Source of the DNA: Diorhabda sublineata
Lineage: Eukaryota > Arthropoda > Insecta > Coleoptera > Chrysomelidae
Assembly: GCF_026230105.1 (NCBI RefSeq)
Contig: NC_079483.1
Span: forward strand, 1,915,312-1,979,311
Direction of reading: 5' to 3'
DNA length: 64,000 bases
The translations under genes and the position numbers were made by a program. The notes under the pieces are model-generated. The model was not told the DNA's origin and did no database searches. It was given only the letters and a program-made list of their open reading frames with translations. Shown in pieces: positions 12,112 through 25,999 of the stretch (its first letter is position 1; each line of letters starts with the position of its first letter).

Positions 12112-15100
12112 GACGATATCTGACAAAGTTAGATGCAAACTCACTCCAATATATAAGAAATGTTGAAATTCGACTTCAAATTAGGAAGATAGACTTCGAA
12201 TATTTTCCATCAACACAAAGTGACAGTTGACCTCAATGGGCTTCAATGGATGTTAATCGCGTATATCTGACAAAGTTAGATGCAAACTCACTCAAATATA
12301 TGAGAAATGTTGAAATTCGTCTTCAAATTAGGAAGATAGACTGAAAATTTTCAATCAACACAAAGTGACAGTCGACCTCAATTGGCTTCAGTGGATGTTA
12401 ATCGACGATATCTGACAAAGTTAGATGCAAACTCACTCCAATATATAAGAAATGTTGAAATTCGACTTCAAATTAGGAAGATAGACTTCGAAAATTTTCA
12501 ATCAACACAAAGTGACAGTCGACCTCAATGGGCTTCAATGGACGTTAATTGACGATATCTGACAAAGGTAGATGCAAACTCACTCCAATATATAAGAAAT
12601 GTTGAAATTCGACTTCAAATTAGGAAGATAGACTTCGAAAATTTTCAATCAACACAAAGTGACAGTTGACCTCAATGGGCTTCAATGGATGTTAATCGCC
12701 TATATCTGACAAAGTTAGATGCAAACTCACTCAAATATATGAGAAATGTTGAAATTCGACTTCAAATTAAGAAGATAGACTTTGAAAATTTTCCATCAAC
12801 ACAAAGTGACAGTTGACCTCAATGGGCTTCAATGGATGTTAATCGCGTATATCTGACAAAGTTAGATGCAAACTCACTCAAATATATGAGAAATGTTGAA
12901 ATTCGTCTTCAAATTAGGAAGATAGACTTCGAAAATTTTCAATCAACACAAAGTGACAGTTGACCTCAATGGGCTTCAATGGATGTTAATCGCCTATATC
13001 TGACAAAGTTAGATGCAAACTCACTCAAATATATGAGAGATGTTGAAATTCGACTTCAAATTAAGAAGATAGACTTTGAAAATTTTCCATCAACACAAAG
13101 TGACAGTTGACCTCAATGGGCTTCAATGGATGTTAATCGCGTATATCTGACAAAGTTAGATGCAAACTCACTCAAATATATGAGAAATGTTGAAATTCGT
13201 CTTCAAATTAGGAAGATAGACTGAAAATTTTCAATCAACACAAAGTGACAGTCGACCTCAATTGGCTTCAGTGGATGTTAATCGACGATATCTGACAAAG
13301 TTAGATGCAAACTCACTCCAATATATAAGAAATGTTGAAATTCGACTTCAAATTAGGAAGATAGACTTCGAAAATTTTCAATCAACACAAAGTGACAGTC
13401 GACCTCAATGGGCTTCAATGGACGTTAATTGACGATATCTGACAAAGGTAGATGCAAACTCACTCCAATATATAAGAAATGTTGAAATTCGACTTCAAAT
13501 TAGGAAGATAGACTTTGAAAATTTTCAATCAACACAAAGTGACAGTTGACCTCAATGGGCTTCAATGGATGTTAATCGCCTATATCTGACAAAGTTAGAT
13601 GCAAACTCACTCAAATATATGAGAAATGTTGAAATTCGACTTCAAATTAGGAAGATAGACTTTGAAAATTTTCAATCAACACAAATTGACAATCGACCTC
13701 TATGTGCTTCAATGGATGTTAATCGACGATATCTGACAAAGTTAGGTGCAAACTCACTCAAATATATGAGAAATGTTGAAATTCGACTTCAAATTAGGAA
13801 GATAGACTTTGAAAATTTTCAATCAACACAAAGTGACAGTTGACCTCAATGGGCTTCAATGGATGTTAATCGCCTATATCTGACAAAGTTAGATGCAAAC
13901 TCAATCAAATATATGAGAATTGTTGAAATTCGACTTCAAATTAGGAAGATAGACTTTGAAAATTTTCAATCAACACAAAGTGATTGTTGACCTCAATGGG
14001 CTTCAATGGATGTTAATCGCGTATATCTGACAAAGTTAGATGCAAACTCACTCAAATATATGAGAATTGTTGAAATTCGACTTCAAATTAGGAAGATAGA
14101 CTTTGAAAATTTTCAATCAACACAAAGTGACAGTTGACCTCAATGGGCTTCAATGGATGTTAATCGCGTATATCTGACAAAGTTAGATGCAAACTCACTC
14201 AAATATATGAGAAATGTTGAAATTCGTCTTCAAATTAGGAAGATAGACTTTGAAAATTTTCAATCAACACAAATTGACAATCGAACTCAATGTGCTTCAA
14301 TGGATGTTACTCGACGATATCTGACAAAGTTAGATGCAAACTCACTCAAATATATGAGAAATGTTGAAATTCGACTTCAAATTAGGAAGATAGACTTTGA
14401 AAATTTTCAATCAACACAAAGTGACAGTCGACCTCAATTGGCTTCAGTGGATGTTAATCGACGATATCTGACAAAGTTAGATGCAAACTCACTCCAATAT
14501 ATAAGAAATGTTGAAATTCGACTTCAAATTAGGAAGATAGACTTCGAATATTTTCCATCAACACAAAGTGACAGTTGACCTCAATGGGCTTCAATGGATG
14601 TTAATCGCGTATATCTGACAAAGTTAGATGCAAACTCACTCAAATATATGAGAAATGTTGAAATTCGTCTTCAAATTAGGAAGATAGACTGAAAATTTTC
14701 AATCAACACAAAGTGACAGTCGACCTCAATTGGCTTCAGTGGATGTTAATCGACGATATCTGACAAAGTTAGATGCAAACTCACTCCAATATATAAGAAA
14801 TGTTGAAATTCGACTTCAAATTAGGAAGATAGACTTCGAAAATTTTCAATCAACACAAAGTGACAGTCGACCTCAATGGGCTTCAATGGACGTTAATTGA
14901 CGATATCTGACAAAGGTAGATGCAAACTCACTCCAATATATAAGAAATGTTGAAATTCGACTTCAAATTAGGAAGATAGACTTCGAAAATTTTCAATCAA
15001 CACAAAGTGACAGTTGACCTCAATGGGCTTCAATGGATGTTAATCGCCTATATCTGACAAAGTTAGATGCAAACTCACTCAAATATATGAGAAATGTTGA

Positions 15101-16838
15101 AATTCGACTTCAAATTAAGAAGATAGACTTTGAAAATTTTCCATCAACACAAAGTGACAGTTGACCTCAATGGGCTTCAATGGATGTTAATCGCGTATAT
15201 CTGACAAAGTTAGATGCAAACTCACTCAAATATATGAGAAATGTTGAAATTCGTCTTCAAATTAGGAAGATAGACTTCGAAAATTTTCAATCAACACAAA
15301 GTGACAGTTGACCTCAATGGGCTTCAATGGATGTTAATCGCCTATATCTGACAAAGTTAGATGCAAACTCACTCAAATATATGAGAGATGTTGAAATTCG
15401 ACTTCAAATTAAGAAGATAGACTTTGAAAATTTTCCATCAACACAAAGTGACAGTTGACCTCAATGGGCTTCAATGGATGTTAATCGCGTATATCTGACA
15501 AAGTTAGATGCAAACTCACTCAAATATATGAGAAATGTTGAAATTCGTCTTCAAATTAGGAAGATAGACTGAAAATTTTCAATCAACACAAAGTGACAGT
15601 CGACCTCAATTGGCTTCAGTGGATGTTAATCGACGATATCTGACAAAGTTAGATGCAAACTCACTCCAATATATAAGAAATGTTGAAATTCGACTTCAAA
15701 TTAGGAAGATAGACTTCGAAAATTTTCAATCAACACAAAGTGACAGTCGACCTCAATGGGCTTCAATGGACGTTAATTGACGATATCTGACAAAGGTAGA
15801 TGCAAACTCACTCCAATATATAAGAAATGTTGAAATTCGACTTCAAATTAGGAAGATAGACTTTGAAAATTTTCAATCAACACAAAGTGACAGTTGACCT
15901 CAATGGGCTTCAATGGATGTTAATCGCCTATATCTGACAAAGTTAGATGCAAACTCACTCAAATATATGAGAAATGTTGAAATTCGACTTCATATTAGGA
16001 AGATAGACTTTGAAAATTTTCAATCAACACAAATTGACAATCGACCTCTATGTGCTTCAATGGATGTTAATCGACGATATCTGACAAAGTTAGGTGCAAA
16101 CTCACTCAAATATATGAGAAATGTTGAAATTCGACTTCAAATTAGGAAGATAGACTTTGAAAATTTTCAATCAACACAAAGTGACAGTTGACCTCAATGG
16201 GCTTCAATGGATGTTAATCGCCTATATCTGACAAAGTTAGATGCAAACTCAATCAAATATATGAGAATTGTTGAAATTCGACTTCAAATTAGGAAGATAG
16301 ACTTTGAAAATTTTCAATCAACACAAAGTGATTGTTGACCTCAATGGGCTTCAATGGATGTTAATCGCGTATATCTGACAAAGTTAGATGCAAACTCACT
16401 CAAATATATGAGAATTGTTGAAATTCGACTTCAAATTAGGAAGATAGACTTTGAAAATTTTCAATCAACACAAAGTGACAGTTGACCTCAATGGGCTTCA
16501 ATGGATGTTAATCGCGTATATCTGACAAAGTTAGATGCAAACTCACTCAAATATATGAGAAATGTTGAAATTCGTCTTCAAATTAGGAAGATAGACTTTG
16601 AAAATTTTCAATCAACACAAATTGACAATCGAACTCAATGTGCTTCAATGGATGTTACTCGACGATATCTGACAAAGTTAGATGCAAACTCACTCAAATA
16701 TATGAGAAATGTTGAAATTCGACTTCAAATTAGGAAGATAGACTTTGAAAATTTTCAATCAACACAAAGTGACAGTCGACCTCAATTGGCTTCAGTGGAT
16801 GTTAATCGACGATATCTGACAAAGTTAGATGCAAACTC
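12112..16838 (+). repeat. 2348-bp HOR, two tandem units
   Basis: The sequence from 12,112 to 14,490 matches 14,460 to 16,838 at an offset of 2,348 bp (16 monomers less 4 bp). Before 12,112 and after 16,838 the two lines diverge at class-specific bases. Shared rare marks include CGAATATTTTCCATC, the 2 bp deletion GACTGAAAA, CAAAGGTAGATG, AATTAAGAAG, GAGAGATG, TTAGGTGCAAAC, AACTCAATC and AGTGATTGTTGACC. Within each unit an 880 bp (6-monomer) spacing separates the two GACTGAAAA deletions (12,341 and 13,221; 14,689 and 15,569). The second unit has a CATATT variant near 15,993. Confidence 0.92.
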
Positions 16839-17211
16839 TCCCAAATATATAAGAAATGTTGAAATGCGACTCCAAATTAGGAAGATAGACAATTTTCAAT
16901 CAACACAAAGTGACAGTTGACCTCAATGGGCTTCAATGGATGTTAATCGCGTATATCTGACAAAGTTAGATGCAAACTCACTCGAATATATGAGAAATGT
17001 TGAAATTCGACTTAAAATTAGGAAGATAGACTTTGAAAATTTTCAATCAACACAAAGTGACAGTCGACCTCAATGAGCTTCAATGCATGTTAATTGACGA
17101 TATCTGACAAAGTTAGATGCAAACTCACTCCAATATATAAGAAATGTTGAAATTCGACTTCAAATTAGGAAGATAGACTTCGAAAATTTTCAATCAACAC
17201 AAAGTGACAGT

Positions 17212-18717
17212 TGACCTCAATGGGCTTCAGTGGATGTTAATCGACGATATCTGACAAAGTTAGATGCAAACTCTCCCAAATATATAAGAAATGTTGAAAT
17301 GCGACTCCAAATTAGGAAGATAGACAATTTTCAATCAACACAAAGTGACAGTTGACCTCAATGGGCTTCAATGGATGTTAATCGCGTATATCTGACAAAG
17401 TTAGATGCAAACTCACTCGAATATATGAGAAATGTTGAAATTCGACTTAAAATTAGGAAGATAGACTTTGAAAATTTTCAATCAACACAAATTGACAATC
17501 GACCTCAATGTGCTTCAATGGATGTTAATCGACGATATCTGACAAAGTTAGATGCAAACTCACTCAAATATATGAGAAATGTTGAAATTCGACTTCAAAT
17601 TAGGAAGATAGACTTTGAAAATTTTCAATCAACACAAATTGACAGTTGACCTCAATGGGCTTCAATGGATGTTAATCGCGTATATCTGACAAAGTTGATG
17701 CAAACTCACTCAAATATATGAGAAATGTTGAAATTCGTCTTCAAATTAGGAAGATAGACTTTGAAAATTTTCAATCAACACAAAGTGACAGTCGACCTCA
17801 ATGGGCTTCAATGGATGTTAATTGACGATATCTGACAAAGTTAGATGCAAACTCACTCAAATATATGAGAAATGTTGAAATTCGTCTTCAAATTAGGAAG
17901 ATAGACTTTGAAAATTTTCAATCAACACAAAGTGACAGTCGACCTCAATGGGCTTCAATGGATGTTAATTGACGATATCTGACAAAGTTAGATCCAAACT
18001 CACTCCAATATATAAGAAATGTTGAAATTCGACTTCAAATTAGGAAGATAGACTTCGAAAATTTTCAATCAACACAAAGTGACAGTCGACCTCAATGGGT
18101 TTCAATGGATGTTAATTGACGATATCTGACAAAGTTAGATGCAAACTCACTCCAATATATAGGAAATGTTGAAATTCGACTTCAAATTAGGAAGATAGAC
18201 TTCGAAAATTTTCAATCAACACAAAGTGACAGTTGACCTCAATGGGCTTCAATGGATGTTAATCGCCTATATCTGACAAAGTTAGATGCAAACTCACTCA
18301 AATATATGAGAAATGTTGAAATTCGACTTCAAATTAAGAAGATAGATTTTGAAAATTTTCAATCAACACAAATTGACAATCGACCTCAATGTGCTTCAAT
18401 GGATGTTAATCGACGATATCTGACAAAGTTAGATGCAAACTCACTCAAATATATGAGGAATGTTGAAATTCGACTTCAAATTAGGAAGATAGACTTTGAA
18501 AATTTCAATCAACACAAAGTGACAGTCGACCTCAATGGGCTTCAATGGATGTTAATTGACGATATCTGACAAAGTTAGATGCAAACTCACTCCAATATAT
18601 AAGAAATGTTGAAATTCGACTTCAAATTAGCAAGATAGACTTCGAAAATTTTCAATCAACACAAAGTGACAGTTGACCTCAATGGGCTTCAATGGATGTT
18701 AATCGCCTATATCTGAC
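17212..18717. repeat. Satellite segment between the two large blocks
   Basis: About 1.5 kb of the same satellite lies between the end of homology in copy 1 and the start of copy 2. It has no matching segment after copy 2. It begins with a mixed monomer boundary near 17,221-17,232 (GGGCTTCA joined to GTGGATG). It contains a P unit, R and B units at 17,371-17,649, a unit with the 1 bp deletion in GTTAGATG (about 17,695), a GATCCAAACTC mark at 17,994, and a single-T loss in GAAAATTTC near 18,500. If the block is a true tandem repeat with an 18.7 kb period, this is its last part, replaced or rearranged in copy 2. Confidence 0.8.
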
Positions 18718-20822
18718 AAAGTTAGATGCAAACTCACTCAAATATATGAGAATTGTTGAAATTCGACTTCAAATTAGGAAGATAGACTTTGAAAATTTTC
18801 AATCAACACAAAGTGACAGTTGACCTCAATGGGCTTCAATGGAAGTTAATCGCGTATATCTGACAAAGTTAGATGCAAACTCACTCAAATATATGAGAAA
18901 TGTTGAAATTCGTCTTCAAATTAGGAAGATAGACTTTGAAAATTTTCAATCAACACAAATTGACAATCGACCTCAATGTGCTTCAATGGATGTTAATCGA
19001 CGATATCTGACAAAGTTAGATGCAAACTCACTCAAATATATGAGAAATGTTGAAATTCGACTTCAAATTAGGAAGATAGACTTTGAAAATTTTCAATCAA
19101 CACAAAGTGACAGTCGACCTCAATTGGCTTCAGTGGATGTTAATCGACGATATCTGACAAAGTTAGATGCAAACTCTCCCAAATATATAAGAAATGTTGA
19201 AATTCGACTTCAAATTAGGAAGATAGACTTCGAAAATTTTCAATCAACACAAAGTGACAGTCGATCTCAATGGGCTTCAATGGATGTTAATTGACGATAT
19301 GACGATATCTGACAAAGTTAGATGAAAACTCACTCCAATATATAACAAATGTTGAAATTCGACTTCAAATTAGGAAGATAGACTTTGAAAATTTTCAATC
19401 AACACAAAGTGACAGTCGACCTCAATGGGCTTCAATGGATGTTAATTGACGATATCTGACAAAGTTAGATGCAAACTCACTCCAATATATAAGAAATGTT
19501 GAAATTCGACTTCAAATTAGGAGGATAGACTTTGAAAATTTTCAATCAACACAAAGTGACAGTCGACCTCAATTGGCTTCAGTGGATGTTAATCGACGAT
19601 ATCTGACAAAGTTAGATGCAAACTCTCCCAAATATATAAGAAATGTTGAAATGCGACTCCAAATTAGGAAGATAGACAATTTTAAATCAACACAAAGTGA
19701 CAGTTGACCTCAATGGGCTTCAATGGATGTTAATCGCGTATATCTGACAAAGTTAGATGCAAACTCACTCGAATATATGAGAAATGTTGAAATTCGACTT
19801 AAAATTAGGAAGATAGACTTTGAAAATTTTCAATCAACACAAATTGACAATCGACCTCAATGTGCTTCAATGGATGTTAATTGACGATATCTGACAAAGT
19901 TAGATGCAAACTCACTCCAATATATAAGAAATGTTGAAATTCGACTTCAAATTAGCAAGATAGACTTCGAAAATTTTCAATCAACACAAAGTGACAGTTG
20001 ACCTCAATGGGCTTCAATGGATGTTAATCGCCTATATCTGACAAAGTTAGATGCAAACTCACTCAAATATATGAGAATTGTTGAAATTCGACTTCAAATT
20101 AGGAAGATAGACTTTGAAAATTTTCAATCAACACAAAGTGACAGTTGACCTCAATGGGCTTCAATGGATGTTAATCGCGTATATCTGACAAAGTTAGATG
20201 CAAACTCACTCAAATATATGAGAAATGTTGAAATTCGTCTTCAAATTAGGAAGATAGACTTTGAAAATTTTCAATCAACACAAATTGACAATCGACCTCA
20301 ATGTGCTTCAATGGATGTTAATCGACGATATCTGACAAAGTTAGATGCAAACTCACTCAAATATATGAGAAATGTTGAAATTCGACTTCAAATTAGGAAG
20401 ATAGACTTTGAAAATTTTCAATCAACACAAAGTGACAGTCGACCTCAATTGGCTTCAGTGGATGTTAATCGACGATATCTGACAAAGTTAGATGCAAACT
20501 CTCCCAAATATATAAGAAATGTTGAAATGCGACTCGAAATTAGGAAGATAGACAACTTTCAATCAACACAAAGTGACAGTTGACCTCAATGGGCTTCAAT
20601 GGATGTTAATCGCGTATATCTGACAAAGTTAGATGCAAACTCACTCGAATATATGAGAAATGTTGAAATTCGACTTCAAATTAGGAAGATAGACTTTGAA
20701 AATTTTCAATCAACACAAATTGACAGTTGACCTCAATGGGCTTCAATGGATGTTAATCGCGTATATCTGACAAAGTTAGATGCAAACTCACTCCAATATA
20801 TAAGAAATGTTGAAATTCGACT

Positions 20823-23748
20823 TCAAATTAGGAAGATAGACTTCGAAAATTTTCAATCAACACAAAGTGACAGTTGACCTCAATGGGCTTCAATGGATGT
20901 TAATCGCCTATATCTGACAAAGTTAGATGCACACTCACTCAAATATATGAGAAATGTTGAAATTCGACTTCAAATTAGGAAGATAGACTTTGAAAATTTT
21001 CAATCAACACAAAGTGACAGTTGACCTCAATGGGCTTCAATGGATGTTAATCGCGTATATCTGACAAAGTTGATGCAAACTCACTCAAATATATGAGAAA
21101 TCTTGAAATTCGTCTTCAAATTAGGAAGATAGACTTTGAAAATTTTCAATCAACACAGAGTGACAGTCGACCTCAATGGGCTCCAATGGATGTTAATTGA
21201 CGATATCTGACAAAGTTAGATGCAAACTCACTCCAATATATAAGAAATGTTGAAATTCGACTTCAAATTAGGAAGATAGACTTCGAAAATTTTCAATCAA
21301 CACAAAGTGACAGTCGACCTCAATGGGCTTCAATGGATGTTAATTGACGATATCTGACAAAGTTAGATGCAAACTCACTCCAATATATAAGAAATGTTGA
21401 AATTCGACTCCAAATTAGGAAGATAGACTTCGAAAATTTTCAATCAACACAAAGTGACAGTTGACCTCAATGGGCTTCAATGGATGTTAATCGCCTATAT
21501 CTGACAAAGTTAGATGCAAACTCACTCAAATATATGAGAAATGTTGAAATTCGTCTTCAAATTAGGAAGATAGACTTTGAAAATTTTCAATCAACACAAA
21601 GTGACAGTCGACCTCAATGGGCTTCAATGGATGTTAATTGACGATATCTGACAAAGTTAGATGCAAACTCACTCCAATATATAAGAAATGTTGAAATTGG
21701 ACTTCAAATTAGGAAGATAGACTTCGAAAATTTTCAATCAACACAAAGTGACAGTTGACCTCAATGGGCTTCAATGGATGTTAATCGCCTATATCTGACA
21801 AAGTTAGATGCAAACTCACTCAAATATATGAGAAATGTTGAAATTCGACTTCAAATTAGGAAGATAGACTTTTAAAATTTTCAATCAACACAAAGTGACA
21901 GTCGACCTCAATTGGCTTCAGTGCATGTTAATCGACGATATCTGACAAAGTTAGATGCGAACTCTCCCAAATATATAAGAAATGTTGAAATGCGACTCCA
22001 AATTAGGAAGATAGACAATTTTCAATCAACACAAAGTGACAGTTGACCTCAATGGGCTTCAATGGATGTTAATCGCGTATATCTGACAAAGTTAGATGCA
22101 AACTCACTCGAATATATGAGGAATGTTGAAATTCGACTTAAAATTAGGAAGATAGACTTTGAAAATTTTCAATCAACAGAAAGTGACAGTCGACCTCAAT
22201 GGGCTTCAATGGATGTTAATCGCGTATATCTGACAAAGTTAGATGCAATCTCACTCCAATATATAAGAAATGTTGAAATTCGACTTCAAATTAGGAAGAT
22301 AGACTTCGAAAATTTTCAATCAACACAAAGTGACAGTTGACCTCAATGGGCTTCAATGGATGTTAATCGCCTATATCTGACAAAGTTAGATGCACACTCA
22401 CTCAAATATATGAGAAATGTTGAAATTCGACTTCAAATTAGGAAGATAGACTTTGAAAATTTTCAATCAACACAAAGTGACAGTTGACCTCAATGGGCTT
22501 CAATGGATGTTAATCGCGTATATCTGACAAAGTTGATGCAAACTCACTCAAATATATGAGAAATCTTGAAATTCGTCTTCAAATTAGGAAGATAGACTTT
22601 GAAAATTTTCAATCAACACAGAGTGACAGTCGACCTCAATGGGCTCCAATGGATGTTAATTGACGATATCTGACAAAGTTAGATGCAAACTCACTCCAAT
22701 ATATAAGAAATGTTGAAATTCGACTTCAAATTAGGAAGATAGACTTCGAAAATTTTCAATCAACACAAAGTGACAGTCGACCTCAATGGGCTTCAATGGA
22801 TGTTAATTGACGATATCTGACAAAGTTAGATGCAAACTCACTCCAATATATAAGAAATGTTGAAATTCGACTCCAAATTAGGAAGATAGACTTCGAAAAT
22901 TTTCAATCAACACAAAGTGACAGTTGACCTCAATGGGCTTCAATGGATGTTAATCGCCTATATCTGACAAAGTTAGATGCAAACTCACTCAAATATATGA
23001 GAAATGTTGAAATTCGTCTTCAAATTAGGAAGATAGACTTTGAAAATTTTCAATCAACACAAAGTGACAGTCGACCTCAATGGGCTTCAATGGATGTTAA
23101 TTGACGATATCTGACAAAGTTAGATGCAAACTCACTCCAATATATAAGAAATGTTGAAATTGGACTTCAAATTAGGAAGATAGACTTCGAAAATTTTCAA
23201 TCAACACAAAGTGACAGTTGACCTCAATGGGCTTCAATGGATGTTAATCGCCTATATCTGACAAAGTTAGATGCAAACTCACTCAAATATATGAGAAATG
23301 TTGAAATTCGACTTCAAATTAGGAAGATAGACTTTTAAAATTTTCAATCAACACAAAGTGACAGTCGACCTCAATTGGCTTCAGTGCATGTTAATCGACG
23401 ATATCTGACAAAGTTAGATGCGAACTCTCCCAAATATATAAGAAATGTTGAAATGCGACTCCAAATTAGGAAGATAGACAATTTTCAATCAACACAAAGT
23501 GACAGTTGACCTCAATGGGCTTCAATGGATGTTAATCGCGTATATCTGACAAAGTTAGATGCAAACTCACTCGAATATATGAGGAATGTTGAAATTCGAC
23601 TTAAAATTAGGAAGATAGACTTTGAAAATTTTCAATCAACAGAAAGTGACAGTCGACCTCAATGGGCTTCAATGGATGTTAATCGCGTATATCTGACAAA
23701 GTTAGATGCAATCTCACTCCAATATATAAGAAATGTTGAAATTCGACT
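20823..23748 (+). repeat. 1463-bp tandem duplication unique to copy 2
   Basis: The unit 20,823-22,285 is followed by its copy 22,286-23,748 (offset 1,463 bp, ten monomers less 7 bp). Marks present in both are GATGCACACTC, the 1 bp deletion GTTGATGC (about 21,070 and 22,533), GAAATCTTGAAATTCG, CAACACAGAGTGAC and GGGCTCCAATGG. The junction lies between 22,249, where the T of GCAATCTC is still that of the right-hand partner, and 22,286, where CGACTTC differs from CGACTCC at 23,749. Copy 1 has only one such unit and carries CGACTCC, so the duplication arose after, or only in, copy 2. Confidence 0.9.
20991..21283 (+). repeat. Two-monomer segment missing from copy 1
   Basis: Copy 2 has 293 bp here (a 146 bp and a 147 bp unit) with no counterpart in copy 1. 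Copy 1 passes from the GATGCACACTC monomer straight to GACTTCGAAAA at 2,274, which corresponds to 21,284. The exchange point in copy 1 lies between 2,232 (G of ATGAG) and 2,274 (C of GACTTC), inside one monomer and in register. Whether copy 1 lost it or copy 2 gained it is unclear; the rare marks AAATCTTG and ACAGAGTG occur nowhere in copy 1, which makes loss from copy 1 a little likelier. Confidence 0.85.
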
Positions 23749-25999
23749 CCAAATTAGGAAGATAGACTTCGAAAATTTTCAATCAACACAAAGTGACAGT
23801 TGACCTCAATGGGCTTCAATGGATGTTAATTGACGATTTCTGACAAAGTTAGATGCAAACTCACTCCAATATATAAGAAATGTTGAAATTCGACTTCAAA
23901 TTAGGAAGATAGACTTCGAAAATTTTCAATCAACACAAAGTGACAGTTGACCTCAATGGGCTTCAATGGATGTTAATCGCCTATATCTGACAAAGTTAGA
24001 TGCAAACTCACTCAAATATATGAGAAATGTTGAAATTCGACTTCAAATTAGGAAGATAGACTTTTAAAATTTTCAATCAACACAAAGTGACAGTCGACCT
24101 CAATTGGCTTCAGTGCATGTTAATCGACGATATCTGACAAAGTTAGATGCGAACTCTCCCAAATATATAAGAAATGTTGAAATGCGACTCCAAATTAGGA
24201 AGATAGACAATTTTCAATCAACACAAAGTGACAGTTGACCTCAATGGGCTTCAATGGATGTTAATCGCGTATATCTGACAAAGTTAGATGCAAACTCACT
24301 CGAATATATGAGGAATGTTGAAATTCGACTTAAAATTAGGAAGATAGACTTTGAAAATTTTCAATCAACAGAAAGTGACAGTCGACCTCAATGGGCTTCA
24401 ATGGATGTTAATCGCGTATATCTGACAAAGTTAGATGCAATCTCACTCCAATATATAAGAAATGTTGAAATTCGACTCCAAATTAGGAAGATAGACTTCG
24501 AAAATTTTCAATCAACACAAAGTGACAGTTGACCTCAATGGGCTTCAATGGATGTTAATTGACGATATCTGACAAAGTTAGATGCAAACTCACTCAAATA
24601 TATGAGAAATGTTGAAATTCGACTTCAAATTAGGAAGATAGACTTTTAAAATTTTCAATCAACACAAAGTGACAGTCGACCTCAATTGGCTTCAGTGCAT
24701 GTTAATCGACGATATCTGACAAAGTTAGATGCGAACTCTCCCAAATATATAAGAAATGTTGAAATGCGACTCCAAATTAGGAAGATAGACAATTTTCAAT
24801 CAACACAAAGTGACAGTTGACCTCAATGGGCTTCAATGGATGTTAATCGCGTATATCTGACAAAGTTAGATGCAAACTCACTCGAATATATGAGGAATGT
24901 TGAAATTCGACTTAAAATTAGGAAGATAGACTTTGAAAATTTTCAATCAACAGAAAGTGACAGTCGACCTCAATGGGCTTCAATGGATGTTAATCGCGTA
25001 TATCTGACAAAGTTAGATGCAATCTCACTCCAATATATAAGAAATGTTGAAATTCGACTCCAAATTAGGAAGATAGACTTCGAAAATTTTCAATCAACAC
25101 AAAGTGACAGTTGACCTCAATGGGCTTCAATGGATGTTAATTGACGATATCTGACAAAGTTAGATGCAAACTCACTCAAATATATGAGAAATGTTGAAAT
25201 TCGACTTCAAATTAGGAAGATAGACTTTTAAAATTTTCAATCAACACAAAGTGACAGTCGACCTCAATTGGCTTCAGTGCATGTTAATCGACGATATCTG
25301 ACAAAGTTAGATGCGAACTCTCCCAAATATATAAGAAATGTTGAAATGCGACTCCAAATTAGGAAGATAGACAATTTTCAATCAACACAAAGTGACAGTT
25401 GACCTCAATGGGCTTCAATGGATGTTAATCGCGTATATCTGACAAAGTTAGATGCAAACTCACTCGAATATATGAGGAATGTTGAAATTCGACTTAAAAT
25501 TAGGAAGATAGACTTTGAAAATTTTCAATCAACAGAAAGTGACAGTCGACCTCAATGGGCTTCAATGGATGTTAATCGCGTATATCTGACAAAGTTAGAT
25601 GCAAACTCACTCCAATATATAAGAAATGTTGAAATTCGACTTCAAATTAGGAAGATAGACTTCGAAAATTTTCAATCAACACAAAGTGACAGTTGACCTC
25701 AATGGGCTTCAATGGATGTTAATCGCCTATATCTGACAAAGTTAGATGCAAACTCACTCCAATATATGAGAAATGTTGAAATTCGACTTCAAATTAGGAA
25801 GATAGACTTTTAAAATTTTCAATCAACACAAAGTGACAGTCGACCTCAATTGGCTTCAGTGCATGTTAATCGACGATATCTGACAAAGTTAGATGCGAAC
25901 TCTCCCAAATATATAAGAAATGTTGAAATGCGACTCCAAATTAGGAAGATAGACAATTTTCAATCAACACAAAGTGACAGTTGACCTCAATGGGCTTCA
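23525..25999 (+). repeat. 582-bp HOR run in copy 2
   Basis: This is the counterpart of 3052-5526 at offset 20,473, with unit starts at 23,525, 24,254, 24,836, 25,418 and 26,000 and therefore the same 729, 582, 582, 582 bp spacings. It differs from copy 1 at 23,838 (GATTTC for GATATC) and 25,432 (CGCG for CGAG). A further start of the same kind at 22,062 belongs to the extra 1,463 bp duplication found only in this copy. Confidence 0.92.

Larger units (their letters stand above)
1..17211. repeat. Large block, copy 1 (left end outside window)
   Basis: This segment matches 18,718-37,684 unit by unit. Base 1 corresponds to 18,718 (offset 18,717) up to about 2,273. From 2,274 to about 3,275 the offset is 19,010 against the first sub-copy, and from there to 17,211 it is 20,473. 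Rare marks are shared, for example the 8 bp duplication at 576-591, GTTAATGGAAG-type starts, GATGCACACTC near 2,212 and the 2 bp deletions at 12,341 and 13,221. By eye I found nine single-base differences (copy 1 positions 3365, 4959, 7313, 7639, 9147, 10545, 11957, 13760, 14114); a full alignment may add a few. Identity is therefore above 99.9%, which implies a very recent duplication. The true left boundary cannot be seen. Confidence 0.93.
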
